This document shows positions 17,391-25,114 of a stretch of 64,000 nucleotides of DNA, piece after piece. The position numbers and the translations under genes were made by a program. Numbering within the stretch: the first letter of the stretch is position 1; every line of letters starts with the position of its first letter. The stretch spans positions 62,001 to 126,000 of the forward strand of contig NZ_JACMSF010000016.1 in the NCBI RefSeq assembly GCF_014257025.1, in the 5' to 3' direction. The notes under the pieces were generated by a model. The model had not been told where the DNA came from, made no database searches, and saw only the letters and a list, made by a program, of their open reading frames with translations. This stretch comes from Streptomyces cupreus (GTDB taxonomy: Bacteria; Actinomycetota; Actinomycetes; Streptomycetales; Streptomycetaceae).

Positions 17391-18473
17391 TTGAAGCACC
17401 GACGCATACCCAAGCGGTGGGCCGCCGCGGCAGGTGCGGGCATCGCCGCACTGGTGGCCGCGGGAGTCACCTTCCAGACTGCGAACGCCAGCGAGCCCTC
17501 GACGACCGCCACGCCCGAGACCCTGTCGGTCACGGCGGCCGGAAAGCTCGCCTCGACGCTGGTCAAGGATCTCGGTACCGACGCGGCCGGCACGTACTAC
17601 GACGCGCAGAGCAAGAACCTCATCGTGAACGTGCTGGACAAGGCCGCGGCCGACACCGTCGAGGCGGCCGGCGCCAAGGCGCGGGTCGTGGCGAACTCCC
17701 TCGCGGAGCTCAAGAGCGCGCGCGGCACGCTCAAGCAGGACGCGACCATTCCGGGCACCTCCTGGGTGACCGACCCGACGACCAACAGAATCGTCGTCAC
17801 GGCCGACCGTACGGTCTCCGACGCCGAGTGGGCCACGCTGAGCAAGGTCGTCGACGGGCTCGGGGCCACGGCGGAACTCCAGCGCACCAAGGGGGAGTTC
17901 AAGCCGTTCATCGCGGGCGGTGACGCCATCACCGACGGCAGCGGCCGCTGCTCCCTCGGCTTCAACGTGGTCAAGGGCGGCGAGCCGTACTTCCTGACCG
18001 CGGGTCACTGCACCGAGTCCATCACCGACTGGCAGGACTCGGACGGGAACGAGCTCGGCACCAATGAGGTGTCCAGCTTCCCCGACAACGACTACGGCCT
18101 GGTCAAGTACACCGCCGACGTCGAGCACCCGAGCGAGGTCAACCTCTACGACGGTTCCTCGCAGGCGATCTCCGGTGCGGCCGACGCGACCGTCGGCATG
18201 GCGGTCACGCGCAGCGGCTCGACGACCCAGGTGCACGAGGGCACGGTCACCGGCCTCGACGCCACCGTGAACTACGGCAACGGCGACATCGTCAACGGCC
18301 TGATCCAGACCGACGTCTGCGCCGAGCCCGGCGACAGCGGCGGCTCCCTGTTCTCCGGCGACAAGGCGGTCGGCCTCACCTCCGGCGGCAGCGGCGACTG
18401 CACCTCCGGCGGGGAGACGTTCTTCCAGCCGGTGACGGAGGCCCTGTCGGCGACGGGCACCGAGATCGGCTGA
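17391..18473 (+). CDS. Secreted S1 serine protease, streptogrisin D-like
   Basis: This 360-residue prepro-protease starts at TTG 17391, justified by a perfect AGGAGG at 17378-17383. Signal peptide to about residue 33 (FQTANA); a long propeptide to residue 173; mature enzyme from Ile174 (IAGGDAITDGSGRCSLGFNV). The triad is His206 (LTAGHC), Asp234 (DNDYGLV) and Ser316 (GDSGGS). The mature domain is acidic compared with the streptogrisin B-like neighbour, and the propeptide is about 60 residues longer, as in SGPD. The last Gly-Pro of the usual GDSGGP is Gly-Ser here, a mild deviation. Followed by a U-ended terminator. Confidence 0.9.
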   Translation: MKHRRIPKRWAAAAGAGIAALVAAGVTFQTANASEPSTTATPETLSVTAAGKLASTLVKDLGTDAAGTYYDAQSKNLIVNVLDKAAADTVEAAGAKARVVANSLAELKSARGTLKQDATIPGTSWVTDPTTNRIVVTADRTVSDAEWATLSKVVDGLGATAELQRTKGEFKPFIAGGDAITDGSGRCSLGFNVVKGGEPYFLTAGHCTESITDWQDSDGNELGTNEVSSFPDNDYGLVKYTADVEHPSEVNLYDGSSQAISGAADATVGMAVTRSGSTTQVHEGTVTGLDATVNYGNGDIVNGLIQTDVCAEPGDSGGSLFSGDKAVGLTSGGSGDCTSGGETFFQPVTEALSATGTEIG

Positions 18474-18487
18474 ACCCCGGCTGTGTG

Positions 18488-18522
18488 AAGTCCCGCCCCG
18501 CGCGCGAGGGGCGGGACTTTTC
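18488..18522 (+). terminator. Intrinsic terminator after the streptogrisin D-like gene
   Basis: AAGTCCCGCCCC pairs perfectly with GGGGCGGGACTT (12-base-pair stem, 8-base loop) and is followed by TTTC, a textbook Rho-independent terminator. Confidence 0.92.
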
Positions 18523-18606
18523 GCTGTCACGGCACCGTTCTTTGTCATGTCCTCACAGTCCGAGGCGGCGGACGTTTCCGCAGGTGGGAGAGGGTTGAAC
18601 GGTCAT

Positions 18607-18620
18607 CGTACAGATGTTCG
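18607..18620. promoter_or_regulatory. LexA (SOS) box upstream of dnaE2
   Basis: CGTACAGATGTTCG differs at one position from the Gram-positive/actinobacterial LexA consensus CGAAC(R)N(R)YGTTCG. It lies 62-75 bases before the dnaE2 ATG, just upstream of a -10-like TATGGT around 18631. It fits DNA-damage induction of the dnaE2-imuB-like operon. Confidence 0.75.
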
Positions 18621-18681
18621 AGTTTTGGTCTATGGTGGGGGTGAGGCAGTCGGGAACTGATGTTCGATATCGGAGGTGTGG

Positions 18682-21600
18682 ATGCCCGGGTTCACGCATC
18701 TGCACACCGTCTCCGGGTTCTCCCTGCGCTACGGCGCCTCGCATCCGGAGCGGCTGGCCGAGCGCGCCGCCGAACGGGGCATGGACGCCCTGGCCCTCAC
18801 CGACCGCGACACCCTCGCGGGCACGGTCCGCTTCGCCAAGGCCTGCGCGAAGGCGGGGGTGCGCCCGCTGTTCGGCACGGAGCTGGCGGTGGAGCGCTTC
18901 GAGCCCGTGCGGCCCATGCGAGAGGAAAAGCGCCGCGCCCCCGTCCGTGGAGGCGCCTTCATCGATGAGTCGACACCCCGTGTCGCCTTCCTCGCCCGGG
19001 ACGGCGCCCGCGGCTGGGCCGACCTCTGCAGAATCGTCACGGCATCGCATACCGGCGAGGGCTCACCGCTGCTGCCCTGGGCCGCCAACCGGGGCGACGG
19101 CCTGACCGTCCTGCTCGGCCCCGACTCCGACGTCGGCCGCGCCCTCGCCGCCGGCCGCCCCGACCGCGCGGCCCGGCTGCTGGCCCCCTGGCGGGAGGTC
19201 TACGGCGACGCGCTGCGCCTGGAAGCCGTCTGGCACGGTCGCAAGGGCACCGGACCCGGCTCCCTGCGGCTGGCCGCCCGTACCGTCGGTTTCGCCGCCG
19301 AGCAGCGAATCCGGCCGGTGCTCAGCAACGCCGTCCGCTACGCCGACCCCGGCCAGGGCCCGGTCGCCGACGTCCTGGACGCCGCCCGCCGGCTCGTCCC
19401 CATCGACCCCACCAAGGAACTGGACTCCGGCGAGGCCTGGCTCAAGGACACCGGCGCCATGCTGGGCGCCGCCGAGCGGATCGTGGAGGCCGCGGGCTTC
19501 AGGCGCGACACCGCCCACCGGCTGCTGGAGCAGACGCGGGCGACGGCCGCCGAGTGCCTGGTCGACCCCGAGGACGACCTCGGCATCGGCACCGTCCACT
19601 TCCCCGAACCGCACCTCGTCGGCGCCGGGCGCCGCACCGCCCAGCGGGTGCTCGCCTCGCGGGCGGCGGCGGGGATGGTGCTGAAGGGGTACGCCGACCA
19701 GCGCGCCTACTGGGAGCGGATGCACCGGGAGCTGGACATCATCGCCCACCACGGCTTCGCCACCTACTTTCTGACAGTCGCTCAAGTAGTCGACGACGTA
19801 CGGGACATGGGCATCCGGGTGGCCGCGCGCGGCTCCGGCGCCGGCTCGCTCGTCAACCACCTCCTCGGCATCGCCCACGCCGACCCCGTCGAACACGGGC
19901 TGCTGATGGAGCGCTTCCTGTCCAAGCGCCGGCTGGTGCTGCCCGACATCGACATCGACGTGGAGTCCGCGCGCCGCCTGGAGGTCTACCGCGCGATCAT
20001 CGACCGGTTCGGCACCGAGCGGGTGGCGACGGTCGCGATGCCGGAGACGTACCGGGTGCGCCATGCGATCCGGGACGTGGGCGCGGCCCTGTCCATGGAC
20101 CCCGCCGACATCGACCGCATCGCCAAGTCCTTCCCGCACATCCGCGCCCGCGACGCCCGGGCCGCGCTGGAGGAGCTGCCCGAGCTCAAGGCTCTGGCGG
20201 GGGAGAAGGAGAAGTACGGGCGGCTGTGGGAGCTGACCGAAGCCCTCGACGCCCTTCCGCGCGGAGTCGCCATGCACCCCTGCGGAGTGCTCCTCTCCGA
20301 CGCCTCCCTGCTCGCCCGTACGCCGGTCATGCCGACCAGCGGCGAGGGGTTCCCCATGTCGCAGTTCGACAAGGACGACGTCGAGGACCTCGGGCTGCTC
20401 AAGCTGGATGTGCTCGGGGTGCGGATGCAGTCGGCGATGGCGCACGCGGTCGCGGAGGTGGAGCGGGCGACCGGGGAGCGGATCGACCTGGACGGGGTGG
20501 CGCCGGGCGATCCGGCGACGTACGAACTCATCCGCTCCACCGAGACGTTGGGCTGCTTCCAGATCGAGTCGCCAGGGCAGCGGGATCTGGTCGGGCGGCT
20601 TCAGCCGGCCACCTTTCACGATCTCGTCGTCGACATCTCGCTCTTCCGGCCCGGTCCGGTCGCCGCCGACATGGTGCGGCCGTTCATCGAGGCCCGGCAC
20701 GGGCGGGCGCCGGTCCGCTATCCGCACCCGGACCTGGAGGAGCCGCTGAAGGGGACGTACGGAGTCGTCGTCTTCCACGAGCAGATCATCGACATCGTCG
20801 ACATCATGACCGGCTGCGGACGCGCCGAGGCGGACCAGGTGCGGCGCGGTCTCTCCGACCCGGAGTCGCAGGGGCGGATCCGGTTCTGGTTCGCGCAGCA
20901 CGCGGCGGCCAAGGGGTACGACGCGGAGGCGATCCAGCGGACCTGGGAGATCGTCGAGGCCTTCGGGTCGTACGGCTTCTGCAAGGCGCACGCGGTCGCC
21001 TTCGCCGTGCCGACGTACCAGTCGGCCTGGCTGAAGGCGCACCACCCGGCCGCCTTCTACGCCGGGCTGCTCACGCACGACCCCGGGATGTACCCGAAGC
21101 GGCTGCTGCTGGCCGATGCGCGGCGGCGGGGGGTGCCGATCCTGCCGTTGGACGTGAACCGGTCGGCGGTCGCGCACCGTATCGAACTGGTGTCTGAATC
21201 CCCTTCGGTGTGGGGGCTGCGGCTGGCTCTCTCCGATGTGCACGGCATCAGTGAGGCCGAGGCGGCGCGGGTCGCGGACGGGCAGCCGTACGCCTCGCTG
21301 CTGGACTTCTGGGAGCGGGCGCGGCCGAGTCGCCCGCTCGCCCAAAGGCTGGCGCAGGTAGGTGCGTTGGACGAATTCGGCGCCAACCGGCGCGATCTGC
21401 AACTGCACTTGACCGAGCTGCACCGGGGAGCGCGGGGTGCGGGCGGCGGCCAACTCCCTCTGGCGGGCGGGCGGAAGACCGCGCCCGCCGGACTGCCCGA
21501 TCTGTCCTCCGCCGAGAAGCTCAGCGCCGAGCTGGGTGTGCTGTCCATGGACGCCTCGCGCAATCTGATGGACGACCACCGGGAGTTCCTGGCGGAGTTG

Positions 21601-22104
21601 GGCGTGGTCAGCGCGCGCCGGCTGCGTGAGGCGCGGCACGGGGAGACGGTGCTGGTCGCGGGCGCCAAGGCGGCCACCCAGACGCCGCCGATCCGGTCCG
21701 GCAAGAGGGTTATCTTCTCCACCTTGGACGACGGTACGGGCCTGGTCGACCTCGCCTTCTTCGACGACTCCCACGACGCCTGCGCGCACACCGTCTTCCA
21801 CTCCTGGCTGCTGCTGGTGCGCGGGGTCGTCCAGCGGCGCGGGCCGCGCAGCCTCAGCGTGGTGGGTTCCGCCGCCTGGAACCTTGCCGAGCTGGTCGAA
21901 CTGCGTGCGGAGGGCGGCCTCGACGTGGTCGCGGCGCGGCTCGCGGAGCCGGTGCCCGAAGGGAGCGGCGACTCCACCGGCGGTCGGCGCATCCATATGC
22001 CGACGGGATACGAAATGCATCCGTGGGCCGATCTGCGTCCTGCGGGTCAGGAGCCCTCGCAGATACGGAAGTTGTGGCATCAGAGTCCGGGGAGTGCGGG
22101 ATGA
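18682..22104 (+). CDS. dnaE2: Error-prone DNA polymerase III alpha subunit, DnaE2 (ImuC)
   Basis: This 1140-residue C-family DNA polymerase performs translesion synthesis and SOS mutagenesis. An N-terminal PHP domain begins FTHLHTVSGFSLRYG. The palm carries the catalytic aspartates in VLPDIDIDVESARRLE (about residues 415-430). Fingers, a helix-hairpin-helix region near residue 840 and a late OB-fold (VLVAGAKAATQTPPIRSGK to VDLAFFDDSHDA, about residues 985-1035) follow in the expected order. The ATG at 18682 has GGAGG five bases upstream; the GTG at 18676 overlaps that site and is rejected. The gene overlaps the next by 4 bases (ATGA), forming an operon controlled by the LexA box at 18607. Confidence 0.95.
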   Translation: MPGFTHLHTVSGFSLRYGASHPERLAERAAERGMDALALTDRDTLAGTVRFAKACAKAGVRPLFGTELAVERFEPVRPMREEKRRAPVRGGAFIDESTPRVAFLARDGARGWADLCRIVTASHTGEGSPLLPWAANRGDGLTVLLGPDSDVGRALAAGRPDRAARLLAPWREVYGDALRLEAVWHGRKGTGPGSLRLAARTVGFAAEQRIRPVLSNAVRYADPGQGPVADVLDAARRLVPIDPTKELDSGEAWLKDTGAMLGAAERIVEAAGFRRDTAHRLLEQTRATAAECLVDPEDDLGIGTVHFPEPHLVGAGRRTAQRVLASRAAAGMVLKGYADQRAYWERMHRELDIIAHHGFATYFLTVAQVVDDVRDMGIRVAARGSGAGSLVNHLLGIAHADPVEHGLLMERFLSKRRLVLPDIDIDVESARRLEVYRAIIDRFGTERVATVAMPETYRVRHAIRDVGAALSMDPADIDRIAKSFPHIRARDARAALEELPELKALAGEKEKYGRLWELTEALDALPRGVAMHPCGVLLSDASLLARTPVMPTSGEGFPMSQFDKDDVEDLGLLKLDVLGVRMQSAMAHAVAEVERATGERIDLDGVAPGDPATYELIRSTETLGCFQIESPGQRDLVGRLQPATFHDLVVDISLFRPGPVAADMVRPFIEARHGRAPVRYPHPDLEEPLKGTYGVVVFHEQIIDIVDIMTGCGRAEADQVRRGLSDPESQGRIRFWFAQHAAAKGYDAEAIQRTWEIVEAFGSYGFCKAHAVAFAVPTYQSAWLKAHHPAAFYAGLLTHDPGMYPKRLLLADARRRGVPILPLDVNRSAVAHRIELVSESPSVWGLRLALSDVHGISEAEAARVADGQPYASLLDFWERARPSRPLAQRLAQVGALDEFGANRRDLQLHLTELHRGARGAGGGQLPLAGGRKTAPAGLPDLSSAEKLSAELGVLSMDASRNLMDDHREFLAELGVVSARRLREARHGETVLVAGAKAATQTPPIRSGKRVIFSTLDDGTGLVDLAFFDDSHDACAHTVFHSWLLLVRGVVQRRGPRSLSVVGSAAWNLAELVELRAEGGLDVVAARLAEPVPEGSGDSTGGRRIHMPTGYEMHPWADLRPAGQEPSQIRKLWHQSPGSAG

Positions 22105-23075
22105 CCATTCTCTGCGTACGTTTCCAACTGCCGCCGATGTACGAGGCGGCGCTGCCCGGGCTGCTCGGGTTGCTGGAGGAGTTCACGCCCGTCGTCGAGG
22201 CGTTGCCGCCGGACGGGGCGCTGGTCGATCTGCGGGGCGCCGAGCGGTACTTCGGGCGCAGCGCGGTGGAGCTGGCCTCCGTGATCCGGGTGCGGGCGCT
22301 CGCCCTGTACGGCGTGGACTGTGTGATCGGGGCCGGGCCGGGGACGATGCTGGCGCGGATGGCGCTGCGGGAGGCTCGGCCCGGGGTGACGTGTGTCGTG
22401 CCCGAGGAGCGGGACGGCGTGGTGGAGTTCCTCGCGGACAAGCCTGTCACCGCGCTTCCGGGGGTCGGGGCGGCCACGGCTCGCATTCTGTGCGAGTACG
22501 GGCTCGACAGCCTCGGTCGGGTCGCCTCGGCGCCGCTTTCCACGCTTCAGCGGCTGGTCGGGGCGAAGGCGGGGCGCGAGCTGCATGAGAAGGCGAGCGG
22601 GGCGGATCGTGGGCGGGTGGTGCCGAACGGCGTTGCCCGGTCTCTTGTCACCGAACGGCCCTTTGAGCGGGACGAGTTGGATCCCGATCGGCATCGGCGT
22701 GCGCTGGTCTCGGCGGCGGAGGAGCTGGGGGCTCGGCTGCGGGCGCTGGACAAGGTGTGCGGGACGCTGACGCTCACCGTGCGGTACGCGGATCGCTCCG
22801 CGACCTCGCGCAGCCGGGTGCTGAAGGAACCCACCGCGCACTCGGCTGCGCTGACTCGGGTGGCGTACGGCATGTATGAGGGACTGGGGCTGCAACGGGC
22901 CCGGGTGCGGGCGCTCGTGCTTCGGGCGGAGGGGCTCGATCCTGCGGAGCAGGCCTCCTACCAGCTCAGCCTTGATCCGGTCGATGAGAAGGTGCGCAGG
23001 ATCGAGGAGGTCGCGGACCGGGTGCGGGCGAAGTTCGGGCCTCGGGCGGTCGTGCCCGGGGTGCTGGCGGCATGA
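22101..23075 (+). CDS. ImuB-like, catalytically degenerate Y-family polymerase
   Basis: This 324-residue protein is encoded in a 4-base overlap with dnaE2. A Y-family palm remnant starts EEFTPVVEALPPDGALVDLRGAERYFG. The place of the catalytic Asp-Glu pair is taken by PDG, and the N-terminal strand ILCVRF lacks the metal-binding Asp. Only about 20 residues separate these two segments, so the fingers domain is missing. A helix-hairpin-helix thumb (TALPGVGAATARILCEYG) and a little-finger domain remain. It ends with QLSLDPVDEKVRRIEEVADRV, where QLSLD resembles a beta-clamp-binding motif. This matches ImuB's role as a non-catalytic adaptor between the clamp and DnaE2, but the protein is shorter than usual ImuB (about 500 residues). 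No imuA' gene adjoins it. Confidence 0.85.
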   Translation: MTILCVRFQLPPMYEAALPGLLGLLEEFTPVVEALPPDGALVDLRGAERYFGRSAVELASVIRVRALALYGVDCVIGAGPGTMLARMALREARPGVTCVVPEERDGVVEFLADKPVTALPGVGAATARILCEYGLDSLGRVASAPLSTLQRLVGAKAGRELHEKASGADRGRVVPNGVARSLVTERPFERDELDPDRHRRALVSAAEELGARLRALDKVCGTLTLTVRYADRSATSRSRVLKEPTAHSAALTRVAYGMYEGLGLQRARVRALVLRAEGLDPAEQASYQLSLDPVDEKVRRIEEVADRVRAKFGPRAVVPGVLAA

Positions 23076-23085
23076 GCCTCACGGG

Positions 23086-23460
23086 TCAGTTCGCCCACGG
23101 GGGAGCGATACGGGTGCCGTCGGCCAGGTCCGCCGTCAGGCCGATGGATGTGGTGACCCAGGTGAGCGCCGTCTGATCGGTCGGGTTCTCGACGGCCAGC
23201 GTCGAACCGGCGTTGATGATGAGTGTGTCTCCCGCCGCGAGGTCGTCCGTGCGGTCGTCCAGAGTGACGCGCAGGTTGCCGATCAGGACGTGCAGGATCT
23301 CCTCCTTGTTGACCGTGTGCGCGGGCGCCTTCGTACCCGGCGGGACCTCGCCGCGCCAGGCGCACAGCTCCTTGCTGCCGCTGCGGGGTGTGGCGTACGA
23401 GACGAATCGGGCGCCGTGGATCTCGTGGGTGACGGCATCGGACGAGCGGATCACGGGCAT
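23086..23460 (-). CDS. Cupin-domain protein
   Basis: This 124-residue single-domain cupin has the first motif in GTKAPAHTVNKEEILHVLIG, with metal ligands His, Glu and His in the right order, and the second in LAAGDTLIINAGSTLAVENP, which lacks the usual second-motif His. Small cupins may be dioxygenases, isomerases or ligand-binding proteins; a specific reaction cannot be inferred. It is divergent from a MarR regulator, with two matching operators between them, so it is very likely that regulator's target. Confidence 0.82.
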   Translation of the reverse strand: MPVIRSSDAVTHEIHGARFVSYATPRSGSKELCAWRGEVPPGTKAPAHTVNKEEILHVLIGNLRVTLDDRTDDLAAGDTLIINAGSTLAVENPTDQTALTWVTTSIGLTADLADGTRIAPPWAN

Positions 23461-23479
23461 GGCTCTCCCCCAGAAAAAT

Positions 23480-23541
23480 GGTCAAGTAGGTTGACTAGTT
23501 CGGCCCTCCCTATGGTCAAGCAGCTTGACCGAATCGTCAAG
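23480..23541. promoter_or_regulatory. Two MarR-type operators between the cupin and marR genes
   Basis: GGTCAAGTAGGTTGAC (23480-23495) and GGTCAAGCAGCTTGACC (23514-23530) are near-identical inverted repeats (TCAAG/CTTGA arms) spaced 34 bases start to start, about three helical turns. A third half-site, GTCAAG, lies at 23536-23541. They cover the promoter zone of both divergent genes and suggest autoregulated repression. Confidence 0.75.
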
Positions 23542-23558
23542 GGTGTTTGAATGCCCCC

Positions 23559-24002
23559 GTGCAGAACTCCGAGGCCCTCTCCCTGTCCTTCGCCCTGCTC
23601 GCCACCGCGGGTGAGCTGGTGCGACGCATCAACGACGGTGTGGTCGCGCGCGGTTTCGAGGGGAGGTCCGCCTACGGGTTCGCGTTCACGCGGATCGCGG
23701 CGGGCGGGGCCACCGTCTCCGACCTCGCCGGGCATCTCGGTGTCACCAAGCAGGCCGCGAGCCAGCTCGTGGACGAGCTCGTGCGCAAGGGGTACGTCGA
23801 GCGGCGGCCCCATCCGCGGGACGCGCGCGCCCGGCTCCTCGTGCTGACCGAGCGCGGGTGGGCCAATACGCGGGCCGCGGAGGAGGCGGCGGCGGACGTC
23901 GTGCGGGAGTGGAGCGCGCTGGTGGGGGAGGAAGAACTGCGGGCGCTGGGGCGGCAGTTGCTGCGCATCGCCCCCAATGGCCCCATCCGTCCCTCCTGGT
24001 GA
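23559..24002 (+). CDS. MarR-family transcriptional regulator
   Basis: This 147-residue winged-helix regulator starts at GTG 23559 (VQNSEALSLSFALLATAGEL); an in-frame TTG at 23547 would add four residues but overlaps the operator region. The DNA-binding part is TVSDLAGHLGVTKQAASQLVDELVRKGYVERR with the wing RDARARLLVLTERG. MarR proteins bind as dimers to inverted repeats and are released by small phenolic or other ligands. The repeated TCAAG-N-CTTGA operators immediately upstream support control of itself and the divergent cupin gene. Confidence 0.88.
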   Translation: MQNSEALSLSFALLATAGELVRRINDGVVARGFEGRSAYGFAFTRIAAGGATVSDLAGHLGVTKQAASQLVDELVRKGYVERRPHPRDARARLLVLTERGWANTRAAEEAAADVVREWSALVGEEELRALGRQLLRIAPNGPIRPSW

Positions 24003-24124
24003 CAGGTCATCACTTGCGTAGCAGACCATGGTCGGATGTCACTAACTATCACTGGAAGTTTTACTGACGCGTAACTTCCCCCTTGAACTACTCGTCCGTA
24101 ACTTGACAAGTGAACCAGCATCCC

Positions 24125-24138
24125 GTGATCCGGATCAC
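24125..24138. promoter_or_regulatory. Perfect palindrome with CRP-like spacing upstream of the lipase gene
   Basis: GTGATCCGGATCAC is a perfect 14-base palindrome that fits GTGA-N6-TCAC, the core of CRP/FNR-family sites. It lies 17 bases downstream of a TTGACA at 24103-24108 and 49 bases before the lipase ATG. The binding protein is not established. Confidence 0.5.
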
Positions 24139-24186
24139 AGGGCGTAAGGCCATCGCAACTCCCTTGAGCCGCAAGGAGATCACCCG

Positions 24187-25059
24187 ATGCTGCCCTGGAA
24201 GAGACTGTTCAGACCCCTGACCGCGCTGCTGCTGACCGCCGCGATCGCCGTCGTCCCCGCCGCCACGGGCGCCCAGGCCGCCGAGGCCACTGTGACCTCG
24301 GAAAGCGGCTGGAACGACTACTCCTGCAAGCCGTCCGCCGCCCATCCCCGCCCCGTCGTCCTGGTGCACGGCACCCTCGGCAACTCCGTCGACAACTGGC
24401 TGGGCCTCGCGCCGTATCTGACCAAGCGCGGCTACTGCGTCTTCTCGCTCGACTACGGCCAACTGCCGGGCGTGCCGTTCTTTTACGGCCTCGGCCCGAT
24501 CGACAAATCGGCGGAGCAACTGGACGCCTTCGTCGACAAGGTGCTCGCCGCGACCGGCGCCGCCGAGGCCGACCTCGTCGGTCATTCGCAGGGCGGCATG
24601 ATGCCCCGCTACTACCTGAGGTTCCTCGGCGGAGCGGCCGAGGTGAACGCCCTCGTCGGCCTCGCGCCGGACAACCACGGGACGAACCTGTCCGGCCTGA
24701 CCAACCTGCTGCCGTACTTCCCGGGCGCCGAGGACCTGCTCTCCACCGCCACGCCCGGACTCGCCGACCAGATCGCCGGCTCCGCCTTCCTCACCAAGCT
24801 GAACGAGGGCGGCGACACCGTCCCCGGCGTCCGCTACACGGTCATCGCCACCAAGTACGACCAGGTGGTCACGCCGTACCGCAGCCAGTTCCTTGAGGGG
24901 GCGAACGTGCGCAATGTCCTGCTCCAGGACCTGTGCCCGGTGGACCTGTCCGAGCATCTGGCGATCGGGCTGTTCGACCGGATCGCCTTCCATGAGGTGG
25001 CCAACGCCCTCGATCCAGCGCGGGCGACGCCCACCACCTGCGCATCGGTGTTCAGTTGA
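24187..25059 (+). CDS. Secreted alpha/beta-hydrolase lipase
   Basis: This 290-residue secreted lipase of the class-2/EstA-like group has a signal peptide of about 31 residues ending in TGAQAA. The oxyanion-hole strand is PVVLVHGTLGNSVDNW, the nucleophile elbow DLVGHSQGGMMPRYY (Ser), and the catalytic His probably lies in LCPVDLSEHLAIG; the Asp is likely in TKYDQVVTP. It hydrolyses triacylglycerols or related esters outside the cell. The ATG follows AAGGAG at a 6-base spacing. A hairpin terminator lies just downstream. Synteny with the secreted lipase SCO1735 is from memory. Confidence 0.9.
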   Translation: MLPWKRLFRPLTALLLTAAIAVVPAATGAQAAEATVTSESGWNDYSCKPSAAHPRPVVLVHGTLGNSVDNWLGLAPYLTKRGYCVFSLDYGQLPGVPFFYGLGPIDKSAEQLDAFVDKVLAATGAAEADLVGHSQGGMMPRYYLRFLGGAAEVNALVGLAPDNHGTNLSGLTNLLPYFPGAEDLLSTATPGLADQIAGSAFLTKLNEGGDTVPGVRYTVIATKYDQVVTPYRSQFLEGANVRNVLLQDLCPVDLSEHLAIGLFDRIAFHEVANALDPARATPTTCASVFS

Positions 25060-25066
25060 ACGCCGC

Positions 25067-25104
25067 CGGGGCCTGACCGGCCTGAGCCGCCGCTCAGGCC
25101 CCGG
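25067..25104. terminator. Bidirectional hairpin terminator between lipase and LPMO genes
   Basis: CCGGGGCCTGA near 25068 is complementary to TCAGGCCCCGG near 25104. An inner alternative stem, GGCCTGAG with CTCAGGCC, is also possible. It sits between convergent genes. Confidence 0.75.
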
Positions 25105-25114
25105 AGTTCCGGGG

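Noticed and set aside
19063..22080. Thousand-codon open frame opposite dnaE2
   Set aside because: Same GC-codon artefact; no domains, no ribosome-binding site, and the plus strand clearly encodes DnaE2.
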